Made by a program: the position numbers and the translations under genes
The notes under the pieces: model-generated
The model's database searches: none
What the model saw: the letters and a program-made list of their open reading frames with translations, nothing else
Told to the model about the DNA's origin: nothing
Shown here: positions 1 through 7,620 of the stretch, in pieces
Position numbering within the stretch: position 1 is the first letter of the stretch
Layout of the letters: the number at the start of each line of letters is the position of its first letter
Origin: Neptunicoccus sediminis
GTDB lineage: Bacteria; Pseudomonadota; Alphaproteobacteria; Rhodobacterales; Rhodobacteraceae
Direction of reading: 5' to 3'
NCBI RefSeq assembly: GCF_001719615.1
Contig: NZ_MDVX01000002.1
Coordinates: 248,001-312,000 of the forward strand
DNA: 64,000 nt

Positions 1-1040
1 TTTTCTCGGCCATGGATGCCATCGGCCACAGCCGCTATCTGCCTGTATTCGTCTACATAAAAGGCGCCGTCGACAAGACCGCCTATGTGGGCAACAGGAT
101 GGAGGGCGGCGAGCATGAGAACCATCCTTTCTGGCCAGAGCATATTTATACAATGTCATGGACCAGCGTGGATTCCACACAACAGGCGCTGGAGCATCTG
201 GCGCGGATGGGCGTTAATGCGGGGCGGATCGGGGTGGAACCCTCTTTTCTACCCATGAACGCCGCGGCGCAAATCGCGCAGGATATGCCGCAAGCCACCC
301 TGCACGACGCAACGACGGTACTGGAAGAACTGCGTGCGGTGAAAACGGAACGGGAACTTAAACTGTTGCGGCAGGCGTCAGAGTCGATCACCGATGCGAT
401 GCAAGCCACCATTCACGGCGCCAAAGCCGGCGACAGCAAGTTCGAGATCATAGAGCGTCTGCGTCAGGAAGAAACCCGGCGCGGGCTGATGTTCGAATAC
501 TGCCTGCTGACCCTTGGCAGCAGCCACAATCGCGCGGCGTCGAACCAGACATGGGCCGAAGGAGAGGTGCTTTCGATTGATTCCGGTGGTAATCTGGACG
601 GCTACATCGGAGACATCTGCCGCATGGGGGTGCTTGGCGAGCCGGACAGCGAACTTCAGGATCTTCTGGCCGAGGTGGAAGAAACCCAACAGGCCGCTTT
701 CGCCCAAATCCGCGCTGGCGCAACAGGGGCAGAGGTAATCGCCGCCGGAGAAGCCTGCCGCAGCACCCAACCCAACGCGAGTCACACTGATTTCTTTGCC
801 CACGGCATGGGGCTGATCAGCCACGAAGCCCCGTTCCTGATGACAAACCACCCTGTCGCCTACGAAAACCGCGACGCGGATAAACCCTTGCGCAGCAACA
901 TGATCCTGTCGGTAGAGACCACCATGCTCCACCCCAAGCGCGGCTTCATCAAACTGGAAGACACGCTTTGCGTGAAAGACGACGGCTATGAACTGTTCGG
1001 CACCGAAGGGCGCGGCTGGACCATCGGGGGCAGCGCCTGA
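1..1040 (+). CDS. M24 family Xaa-Pro peptidase-like protein (5' partial)
   Basis: Metallopeptidase of the pita-bread (creatinase/aminopeptidase P) fold, expected to act on Xaa-Pro dipeptides or related amide substrates in the cytoplasm. The first part is a creatinase N-like domain; the second half is the catalytic domain. All five metal ligands are visible: two Asp in the segment IDSGGNLDGYIGDICR, the His of HGMGLISHEAP, and Glu residues in SVETTML and KLEDTLCV. The reading frame is open to the window edge (codons before the ATG at 12 read Phe-Ser-Ala), and the family is usually 380-400 residues against 342 from that ATG, so the true start probably lies upstream. Substrate is not decided; a second M24 gene lies at 15081-16190. 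Confidence 0.85.
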   Translation, partial: FSAMDAIGHSRYLPVFVYIKGAVDKTAYVGNRMEGGEHENHPFWPEHIYTMSWTSVDSTQQALEHLARMGVNAGRIGVEPSFLPMNAAAQIAQDMPQATLHDATTVLEELRAVKTERELKLLRQASESITDAMQATIHGAKAGDSKFEIIERLRQEETRRGLMFEYCLLTLGSSHNRAASNQTWAEGEVLSIDSGGNLDGYIGDICRMGVLGEPDSELQDLLAEVEETQQAAFAQIRAGATGAEVIAAGEACRSTQPNASHTDFFAHGMGLISHEAPFLMTNHPVAYENRDADKPLRSNMILSVETTMLHPKRGFIKLEDTLCVKDDGYELFGTEGRGWTIGGSA

Positions 1041-1075
1041 AACGGCTCTTTTTGGGGCAAATATCCTCAGGGGGT

Positions 1076-1099
1076 GCGGGGGCAGAATGCCCCCGCTTT
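1076..1099. terminator. Stem-loop between convergent genes
   Basis: An 8-bp perfect GC stem (GCGGGGGC, 1076-1083, with GCCCCCGC, 1089-1096) closes a 5-base loop and is followed by TTTA. It sits between the M24 gene and the oppositely oriented acyl-CoA dehydrogenase, so it could end both transcripts, although the T run is short. Confidence 0.5.
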
Positions 1100-1104
1100 A
1101 CCGG

Positions 1105-2265
1105 TCACAGTTCTGATTTGCGCTGTTTGATCATATTGCGTGCGATCACAAGCTGCTGGATCTGGGTCGTCCCCTCGTAGATCCTGAACAGTCGCACATC
1201 GCGGTAGAAGCGTTCGATTGCATATTCTGACATATAGCCTGCGCCACCGTGGATCTGAACGGCACGATCCGCCACCCGTCCGACCATTTCACTGGCATAC
1301 ATCTTGCAACAGGCCGCATCGGTGGTGACAACCTCGGCGCGGTCCTTGGCGCGGGCGGTTTCCAATACCATGCAACGGGCGGCAAAGGCTTCGGCGCGAC
1401 TGTCCGCCAGCATGGCCTGAACCAGCTGGAACTCGGCAATCGGCTGGCCGAACTGTTTGCGCTCCATCGCGTAATCCAGACTGTCCGCAATCAACCGCTC
1501 TGCCGCGCCGACGCAAACTGCCGAGATATGCAGCCGCCCGCGATCCAGAACCTTCATCGCGGTGCGGAACCCCTGCCCGGTTTTTTCGCCCAGCACCGCA
1601 GAAGCTGGCACGCGGCAGTTTTCAAAGATCACGTCACTGGTCAGCGAACCCTGTTGACCCATTTTTTTATCTACAGGCCCGATGCTCAGGCCCGGTGTGC
1701 CGGCCTCCACCAGAAAGGCAGTGATACTGCCTACAGGATTGTCGGGGTCTTCGGTGCGGGCAAACACAGTAAACAATCCGGCATGGGGCGCATTGGTGAT
1801 ATAGCGTTTGGTCCCATTCAGGATGAAATCATTCCCGTCGCGCCGTGCCGAGGTGCGCAGGGAGCGGGCATCCGAACCGGCCTCCGCTTCGGTCAGGGCG
1901 AAAGAGGCAATCATCTCGCCACTGGCTAGCTTGGGCAGGTAATTCTGCTTCTGGGCATCGGTCCCGTCCATGATCAGCCCCTGCGACCCGATACCGTTAT
2001 TGGTTCCGAGCAAGGAACGGAACGCCGGAGAGGTCTTGCCCAGTTCAAAGGCCAGATTGACCTCCTCCTCCATGCCCAGCCCCAAGCCACCAAACGCCTC
2101 GGGGATGGACAGACCGAACAGGCCCAGCTCCTGCATCTCGGCGCGAATATCTGCAGGGATGCCGTTGGTCTCGGCCACCTCATCCTCACGCGGGACGAGC
2201 TTTTCACGCACAAACCGTTGCAGCGTGGATTTCAAGAGATCGAAAGTTTCTGGGTCTAGCGCCAT
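1105..2265 (-). CDS. Acyl-CoA dehydrogenase
   Basis: FAD-dependent acyl-CoA dehydrogenase, 386 residues, the usual family length. It introduces the alpha-beta double bond into an acyl-CoA and passes electrons to electron-transfer flavoprotein. The first family signature reads ALTEAEAGSDARS, and the C-terminal part carries QIHGGAGYMSEYAIERFYRD followed by RIYEGTTQIQ, whose Glu near residue 364 sits at the usual catalytic-base position of short/medium-chain enzymes. The ATG at 2265 follows a GAGG ribosome site at good spacing. Chain length or branched-chain specificity cannot be told from sequence. It stands alone, convergent with the M24 gene. Confidence 0.93.
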   Translation of the reverse strand: MALDPETFDLLKSTLQRFVREKLVPREDEVAETNGIPADIRAEMQELGLFGLSIPEAFGGLGLGMEEEVNLAFELGKTSPAFRSLLGTNNGIGSQGLIMDGTDAQKQNYLPKLASGEMIASFALTEAEAGSDARSLRTSARRDGNDFILNGTKRYITNAPHAGLFTVFARTEDPDNPVGSITAFLVEAGTPGLSIGPVDKKMGQQGSLTSDVIFENCRVPASAVLGEKTGQGFRTAMKVLDRGRLHISAVCVGAAERLIADSLDYAMERKQFGQPIAEFQLVQAMLADSRAEAFAARCMVLETARAKDRAEVVTTDAACCKMYASEMVGRVADRAVQIHGGAGYMSEYAIERFYRDVRLFRIYEGTTQIQQLVIARNMIKQRKSEL

Positions 2266-2393
2266 ATTATCCTCGGTTGATCAGGGGTCGCTGCAAAATC
2301 GCGCAGCCCGTTGTCTGTAGCACCGCGGCTCTGCAACTGGCTACAGCTTTGCAGCTTTGGCACGTAAAGCCGCTCGGAAACGCAGCGCCAAAC

Positions 2394-2423
2394 GAAAAAA
2401 CCCGCAGCGCAGGGCTGCGGGTT
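2394..2423 (-). terminator. Rho-independent terminator of the DUF992 gene
   Basis: On the minus strand an 8-bp stem (CCCGCAGC with GCTGCGGG, 2401-2421, 5-base loop) is followed by a run of T (AAAAAA at 2395-2400 on the plus strand). It lies about 30 bases past the stop of the 2454-2990 gene. Confidence 0.8.
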
Positions 2424-2453
2424 CGGGAGGGTTCGATTAAACGGATCGGGAGA

Positions 2454-2990
2454 TTATCCGTTATAGTCGAGATTAAACTTCTCTACGCCAATCGACGCGC
2501 CGATGCCGGTAGTGCCGGAAAACGCAGCCGGTTGCAGTGCGAGCGAACGGTCAAGACCACCAATCAGCACGTGGCCACCACCACCTGCGCCAAGGGTCGC
2601 ATCGGCTGTTGCGCCTACAAAATTGCCTTCAAGGCCACCCTTTTCCAGACCGGAAGTCGGTGCAAATACATACCAGACCATCGTCTCAACCTTTTGTGCG
2701 GTCAGATCGACGCCCACTTTGGTAGCGGTGCCTGTATAGCTCTCAACTTCGCCGGTGTCAGCGGAGGTGTAGGAACAGTTAAATTTTGCCTTTGAAAAGA
2801 CGATCAGGTTTTCACGATCCTCTTGTTCGCAAGTCAATTCTCCGACCTGAACCATGTTATCCCAGTTCATCGGGGATTCGAGTTCGGTTTTTGTGGAGCT
2901 TTCAGCGGTTCCCTCTTGGGCGGCGGCTGCGAAAGGCAGGGCTGTTACCATCAGGGCTGCGGCGGCTTTTGTTGCGAATGTACGTGTCAT
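2454..2990 (-). CDS. DUF992 domain secreted protein
   Basis: Small exported protein of unknown function, 178 residues. A signal peptide is obvious: basic MTRTFATK, a hydrophobic Ala/Leu core, and a probable cleavage after AAAAQ near residue 24. The mature part matches the DUF992 pattern I know from alphaproteobacteria: VGELTC near the start, a second Cys in FNCSYT, the segment YTGTATKVGVDLTA, then VWYVFAPTSGLEKGGLEGNFVGATADATLGAGGGG and a Leu/Gly-rich end. I chose the ATG at 2990 because AGAAGGAA precedes it at normal spacing; an upstream in-frame TTG at 3011 would overlap that site. It has its own terminator and no co-transcribed neighbour. Confidence 0.85.
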   Translation of the reverse strand: MTRTFATKAAAALMVTALPFAAAAQEGTAESSTKTELESPMNWDNMVQVGELTCEQEDRENLIVFSKAKFNCSYTSADTGEVESYTGTATKVGVDLTAQKVETMVWYVFAPTSGLEKGGLEGNFVGATADATLGAGGGGHVLIGGLDRSLALQPAAFSGTTGIGASIGVEKFNLDYNG

Positions 2991-3287
2991 ATCGTTTCCT
3001 TCTCGTTGCAATTTATCTGCTACACCGAGGTAACGCGGGCTTCCGGTTTAGGTTCCGACAAAGTTTTTATTTCTCCGCCATAGGGCCGGACCGGCGGAAA
3101 ACCTCCTATCGCGGTTAGTGGAGTATAAGAGCTTTCTTTAACGGACAGCTTGTGCAATAAGGACATGGTGAGCCGTCTTTCACACGTTCCGTTCTTCTTC
3201 TTTGTTGCAGACGCCGGTACCGACCTGAGACCCGACTGCACCAAGCCACCGCATTCCGTGGGTGGTACTAAAATTAGGAGAATTACG
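2991..3287. other. Divergent intergenic region, DUF992 gene and cold-shock gene
   Basis: Nearly 300 bases between divergent genes; promoters of both and the cold-shock leader must lie here. I could not pick convincing -35/-10 pairs. Cold-shock genes often have long structured leaders, and the distance would allow one. Confidence 0.4.
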
Positions 3288-3497
3288 ATGGCTAATGGCA
3301 CCGTAAAATGGTTTAACGCAACTAAAGGTTTTGGCTTTATCGAGCCTGAAGCCGGTGGCGCAGATGTGTTTGTACACATTTCCGCAGTTGAGCGTGCTGG
3401 TCTTTCCGGCCTGAACGACAACGACAAAGTAACATACGAAATCGAACAAGGCCGCGACGGTAAATCCTCCGCCGGTCAACTGGCGATGCAAGACTAA
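3288..3497 (+). CDS. CspA-family cold-shock protein
   Basis: Single-stranded nucleic-acid-binding OB-fold protein of 69 residues, the standard size. It starts MANGTVKWFN and carries RNP1 (KGFGFI) and RNP2 (VFVHI), the aromatic nucleic-acid-binding face. Such proteins act as RNA chaperones and antiterminators; which paralogue it is, and whether it is cold-induced, cannot be told. The ATG at 3288 follows AGGAG at 3276-3280. An in-frame start far upstream (3150) is much too long for the family. A strong terminator follows at 3534-3567, so it is monocistronic. Confidence 0.97.
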   Translation: MANGTVKWFNATKGFGFIEPEAGGADVFVHISAVERAGLSGLNDNDKVTYEIEQGRDGKSSAGQLAMQD

Positions 3498-3533
3498 ATC
3501 GCCCGGGACGGCTTTGACCGTCCTAAGGATTTC

Positions 3534-3567
3534 AAACGCCCGCAAGTCTGACTTGCGGGCGTTTTTT
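3534..3567 (+). terminator. Rho-independent terminator of the cold-shock gene
   Basis: Perfect 11-bp stem CGCCCGCAAGT / ACTTGCGGGCG with a 3-base loop, followed by six T. It lies 40 bases after the stop codon. Confidence 0.95.
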
Positions 3568-3604
3568 GTGGCGTATTCGCGGATTGGGTCAGGCGTAATT
3601 CGCC

Positions 3605-4696
3605 TTATCCAGTAAATTTAACGCATAGTTTGGTGCCACCGAGATTCGATGTCTCAGACACTCTGCTGCCCAATTGCGCGGCCGCGGCAGACATCAGCAT
3701 TTCCCCCAGACCCGTATCTCGCGTTTCTACAGAAGGCGAAGTATTGCGCCCGATCCCGTCGTCGCGACACGTCAGTTTCAGATGGGTCTCGTCAATCCTT
3801 TCCAGAATGACATCCACCTGACCAGACCTGTTATCCGGAAAGGCATGTTTGATGGAGTTGGCCAGAAACTCGCTTGCGATCATGCCAATAGCAGAGGCTT
3901 TCTGCGCATCAAGATGCGTCTCAACGCTTTGCACTTTTACCGTAACATGATCAGGGGAGACATCTTTCAACAGGGCCGCGACCCTCTCAAGATAGCCCCG
4001 CGCCTCAACGCTGCTTCTACCCTCCTGCCCCATGAGCTCTGTGTGGAGCGATGCAACAGCGCCGATCCGCCGCTCGATCAGACGCAGAACATCCAGCGAT
4101 TGCGGGTCCGTAATCTTGCGCGAGGCCACCCGCGTGATAGAGGCGATGGTCTGGAGCGAGTTCTTGACGCGGTGATCCATCTCGCTGCGCAAGGCGGTCT
4201 CGGTGTTCAAACGCTTGCGCAATTCAAGCTGGGTCACGACCTGTCTGGACAGGGTTTGCAGCGCCTGGCGTTGAAAATCGGTCAATTTGCGCGGTTTTGT
4301 ATCCAGAACACACAGTGTTCCAATCGGCATTCCGTTTGGCGCCACCAGATTGGCCCCTGCGTAAAAATTGACCCGTGGATCCCCCGTGTGCAGCGGATTA
4401 TCCGCAGTGCGGGGATCAGACGCCATATCCTCCACCTCCAGAAAACTGGACTCCAGTATGGCATGGGCGCAAACCGACTGGTCCAGCGGAGTTTCTTCCG
4501 GTCCGAATCCCTTACGCGATTTGAACCATTGGCGGTTGTCATCCACAAGGCTGATCAGCGAAACCGGCACGTCACAAATATTCGAGGCCAGCTCTACAAT
4601 ATCATCAAAATCGGCTTCGGCCTCTGTATCGAGCACGTTGTAACTGCGCAGCGTTTCAAGGCGTTGTTCTTCATCGGAATATTTGGGAGGTAAAAT
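3605..4696 (-). CDS. GAF domain sensor histidine kinase (HisKA_2/HWE type)
   Basis: Soluble sensor kinase with an N-terminal GAF domain (about residues 25-165), a HisKA_2 dimerisation box with the phospho-accepting His in EMDHRVKNSLQTI, and a C-terminal ATPase domain with N-box EFLANSIKHAF, DDGIG and GLGEM. Kinases of this class commonly feed the general stress response, which is inference here. Start: the first usual in-frame codon is GTG at 4636, but the conserved GAF-protein opening (SDEEQRLETLRSYNVLDTEAE) begins before it, with no in-frame ATG, GTG or TTG back to a stop codon. An ATT at 4694-4696 has AAGGAA 7 bases upstream and restores that opening, giving 363 residues. No response regulator is adjacent. 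Confidence 0.85.
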   Translation of the reverse strand: MLPPKYSDEEQRLETLRSYNVLDTEAEADFDDIVELASNICDVPVSLISLVDDNRQWFKSRKGFGPEETPLDQSVCAHAILESSFLEVEDMASDPRTADNPLHTGDPRVNFYAGANLVAPNGMPIGTLCVLDTKPRKLTDFQRQALQTLSRQVVTQLELRKRLNTETALRSEMDHRVKNSLQTIASITRVASRKITDPQSLDVLRLIERRIGAVASLHTELMGQEGRSSVEARGYLERVAALLKDVSPDHVTVKVQSVETHLDAQKASAIGMIASEFLANSIKHAFPDNRSGQVDVILERIDETHLKLTCRDDGIGRNTSPSVETRDTGLGEMLMSAAAAQLGSRVSETSNLGGTKLCVKFTG

Positions 4697-4703
4697 CGGC
4701 TTG

Positions 4704-4709
4704 TTCCTT
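4704..4709 (-). promoter_or_regulatory. Ribosome binding site before a probable ATT start
   Basis: AAGGAA on the minus strand ends 7 bases before ATT at 4696-4694. It is the only well-placed site found for the GAF kinase that keeps the conserved N-terminus. Confidence 0.5.
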
Positions 4710-4974
4710 GGCAGAGATCTGGACTGGGGCGGAGCCGGTCGGCTTGTTACAGAATTAGGTAGGTCGATGGCACATTTCTGCCATAATTCAGGTTAGCTTT
4801 AGGCAAGAGCGTCCCAGATTACCAGTCCTGCGTTGAAAATCCACCCGTTTTCTTGCAATCACAGCGGACAGAATCCATAGGCAGACCCTCCCTTAGCTGT
4901 TAGTAATTCGCAAAGGAATGGACCGCTTGGACGCGTATCAGCACGGCTCCGATCGGGTTTTGGAAAGGCATCAG

Positions 4975-5370
4975 ATGACAGACCTGCAACCCAAGCCGAA
5001 ACCCGCGCCGGTCCACGGCTTCAAACATATTTTCGCGGCGGCGGGGTATTCCTTTGACGGGTTGATCCGGCTTATGAAAGAAACCGCCTTCCGGCTTGAA
5101 TTATTTGGCTTTTTCGCCGCTCTGATCGCCTTTGTGATGGTCAGGGCGCAGTATTGGGAATTTGCCATTCTGACCGGATTATTCCTGTTACTGGTGGCGG
5201 TAGAAGCCCTCAACACGGCCGTTGAATGCCTCACCGATCATCTTGCCCCGAACTGGGAAGCCTTTGCGAAAGAGGCCAAAGACCTCGGCTCTCTCGCGGT
5301 TTTGTGCCTGCTTTTGCTGTGCACCGGGTTTATCGGCCTGACACTCTTGCGGCATCTGATAAACGGCTAA
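4975..5370 (+). CDS. dgkA: Diacylglycerol kinase
   Basis: Integral membrane kinase that phosphorylates diacylglycerol to phosphatidic acid, recycling lipid released by envelope-glycan synthesis. 131 residues with three membrane helices, the family norm. The hallmark segment VEALNTAVECLTDHL followed by AKDLGSLAVL carries the conserved Glu and Asn residues of the active site. I chose ATG 4975 (GGAAAGG at 4962-4968); the in-frame ATG at 4918 has its AAGG only one base away. It is the only plus-strand gene between two minus-strand genes and is probably transcribed alone. Confidence 0.93.
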   Translation: MTDLQPKPKPAPVHGFKHIFAAAGYSFDGLIRLMKETAFRLELFGFFAALIAFVMVRAQYWEFAILTGLFLLLVAVEALNTAVECLTDHLAPNWEAFAKEAKDLGSLAVLCLLLLCTGFIGLTLLRHLING

Positions 5371-5379
5371 GGCCCTGTG

Positions 5380-6627
5380 CTATATCAGGAATTCGGCAAT
5401 TGCCGCATCATTGGTGATGTCGCGCAGATCGAATCCTTCCCGACTGATCCGACGATCGAGTTCAATAAAGTTCTCAGGGGCATCGGTTTCGATCCCGATT
5501 AACACAGTCCCGAAATTACGGGCCGATTTCTTAAGATACTCGAACCGCGCGATGTCGTCTTTCGGACCAAGCAGGCCAAGGAAATCTTTCAGCGCACCGG
5601 GCCGCTGGGGCAGACGCAGGATGAAATACTTCTTTAACCCCAAAAACTTTTGCGCGCGTTCTTTCACTTCGGGCAAACGCTCAAAATCGAAATTGCCACC
5701 GGAACTGACACAAACAACCGTTTTGCCTTTGATCTGATCGGCAATATCCGCCAATACGTCGATAGATAAAGCCCCCGCCGGTTCTAGAACGATCCCTTCA
5801 ATATTCAGCATCTCAATCATCGTGGTGCAAAGCCGATCCTCTGACACGGGATACACCTGATCCGGCGAACAATGTTTCAGGGCGGCAAAATTCCGATCCC
5901 CGATCCGCGCAACGGCCGCACCGTCCACGAAATTATCCACTTTCGGCAAAGTCACCTGCGCCCCTTCCAGCAGCGCCGCCTTCAGGCTCGCCCCGCCAGC
6001 GGGTTCTGTGAACAGCAGGTCCGGCGCATCCGGCACGCCGCTGTAATAGCGCGTGATCCCCGCCGACAGACCGCCCCCGCCCACAGGCAGGACCACCAGA
6101 TCAGGGCGCACAGGCATATCTTGCGCGATCTCCACTGCAACAGACGCCTGCCCTTCGATCACATCCTCGTCGTCAAAGGGAGACAGGAAATGCGCGGATT
6201 TTTTGGCGCAATAGGCTTGGGCCTCGGCCAATGTATTGTCAAAATAATCCCCGCTCAGGATGATTTCGACGTTGTCGCCCCCAAAAATCCGCGTCTTTTC
6301 AATCTTTTGCGCCGGTGTCGTCACTGGCATGAAAATCACACCATGAACGTTGAAATGACGGCACACAAAGGCCATTCCCTGCGCGTGATTGCCCGCACTG
6401 GCACAAACAAAGGTCTTTTGCTCGGGCTTTGCGGCCAGTGCCTTGCGCAACGCATTAAAGGCGCCACGAATTTTGTAAGAGCGCACCGGCGAGAGATCCT
6501 CCCGCTTGAGATAGATCTCCGCCTCGTATTTCGCGGACAGATGCGCGTTGTGCTGCAAGGGTGTCTGCGCAAACAGGCTACGCATCTCTGCGCAGGCCTG
6601 CTGCGCTGCATCGCGAAAATCGCTCAT
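5380..6627 (-). CDS. ilvA: Threonine ammonia-lyase (threonine dehydratase)
   Basis: PLP enzyme converting L-threonine to 2-oxobutanoate and ammonia, the first step of isoleucine synthesis. 415 residues. The PLP lysine is Lys52 in VRSYKIRGA; the phosphate-binding glycine loop VGGGGLSAG lies near residue 190. The last 90 residues or so (FILRLPQRPGALKDFLGLL onward) form a single ACT-like regulatory domain, so this is the shorter form rather than the 510-residue enterobacterial enzyme with two such domains. Isoleucine feedback is likely from the domain. It converges on dgkA with a gap of 9 bases and stands alone. Confidence 0.93.
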   Translation of the reverse strand: MSDFRDAAQQACAEMRSLFAQTPLQHNAHLSAKYEAEIYLKREDLSPVRSYKIRGAFNALRKALAAKPEQKTFVCASAGNHAQGMAFVCRHFNVHGVIFMPVTTPAQKIEKTRIFGGDNVEIILSGDYFDNTLAEAQAYCAKKSAHFLSPFDDEDVIEGQASVAVEIAQDMPVRPDLVVLPVGGGGLSAGITRYYSGVPDAPDLLFTEPAGGASLKAALLEGAQVTLPKVDNFVDGAAVARIGDRNFAALKHCSPDQVYPVSEDRLCTTMIEMLNIEGIVLEPAGALSIDVLADIADQIKGKTVVCVSSGGNFDFERLPEVKERAQKFLGLKKYFILRLPQRPGALKDFLGLLGPKDDIARFEYLKKSARNFGTVLIGIETDAPENFIELDRRISREGFDLRDITNDAAIAEFLI

Positions 6628-6704
6628 GGTCGCTGTCCTTTATCCTGATCGCTTCCTAGCGCAACAGGCGGTTCAGGACCAGAGCGGTTCACCTTTTGGG
6701 GCGC

Positions 6705-7523
6705 CTATTGGTCGATCCGCGCTGCCATGATCGCAATGGCCTTCTGATAGACCGTTGCCGCATTCCACTGTTTGATCACCGCGAAATTCGGTTGGCCGGG
6801 CTGATAGCCCTGCCCCGGACGCCACCCTTTTTGCCGCAGGAAATTCGCAGTAGAAGCCAGCGCATCGGTCTGGTTGTAAAAATCAATCCGTCCGTCGCCA
6901 TTCCCGTCCACACCATAGGTCAGCGCATTGCCCGGCAGGAACTGGGTGTGCCCCAACTCTCCATGTTTCGCGCCTTTGGTGTTGGCGGTGATCGCGCCCC
7001 GATCCACCAGCTTTAACGCCCCGATCGCATGGGGTTTGAAGAAATCAGAGCGCCGGCAGTCATAAGTCAGCGTGGTAATCGCAGAAACCACATTGGATTT
7101 CCCCATAAACCCGCCAAAGCCGGTTTCCATTCCATGAATGGCGATGATCACACCAGCCGGAACACCGTAGATCCGCTCCAACGCCGAAAACACCTGCGGA
7201 TTTGCAGCCTTGCGGCGGCGGCCCTGATTGACAATCGTATCAGCGCCGCGGATTTTCATAAACTTGTCGAGCGAATAGCGAAAGGATTTCTGGTTCCGGT
7301 CCGCCGCAATGGTAGAGCTTGCATATCGCGCCGCCGCCAAAGCCTGCAAGCCGCGCTGCTGCACGCCGGCTTTCTGCGCTTCGCGGGCAAATTCCGCTTT
7401 CCACGCGTTAAATCCCGCGCCGGTATTGCCACAAGACGCCGCCGCAACAGGTGAGGCAACACCAAGGGCCAGTCCAAAAATCGCGAAACGCAGGGAGGAT
7501 TTGGTCAAAGCGGTTAAAGTCAT
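6705..7523 (-). CDS. Lytic murein transglycosylase (MltB-like)
   Basis: Periplasmic enzyme cleaving the MurNAc-GlcNAc bond of peptidoglycan with 1,6-anhydro-MurNAc formation. 272 residues with a signal peptide (hydrophobic stretch ending SPVAAA, cleavage near residue 28). The SLT_2 fold is shown by HGMETGFGGFMG, whose Glu is the catalytic acid, by GELGHTQFLPGNAL, and by the calcium-loop-like DGNGDGRIDF. It lacks the C-terminal peptidoglycan-binding domain found in many relatives. The ATG at 7523 has GGAAA upstream; a longer in-frame reading to 7688 would place about 55 unrelated residues before the signal peptide, so I rejected it. Confidence 0.9.
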   Translation of the reverse strand: MTLTALTKSSLRFAIFGLALGVASPVAAASCGNTGAGFNAWKAEFAREAQKAGVQQRGLQALAAARYASSTIAADRNQKSFRYSLDKFMKIRGADTIVNQGRRRKAANPQVFSALERIYGVPAGVIIAIHGMETGFGGFMGKSNVVSAITTLTYDCRRSDFFKPHAIGALKLVDRGAITANTKGAKHGELGHTQFLPGNALTYGVDGNGDGRIDFYNQTDALASTANFLRQKGWRPGQGYQPGQPNFAVIKQWNAATVYQKAIAIMAARIDQ

Positions 7524-7620
7524 GAAAACATTTCCTTTCGAGCTATGTTTCCATAATAGCCCGCGCAAGAAAACGGGCAAGCTATTCGTCGTACCGAAAG
7601 CTGTCCCCCCGCAAGTCGAT

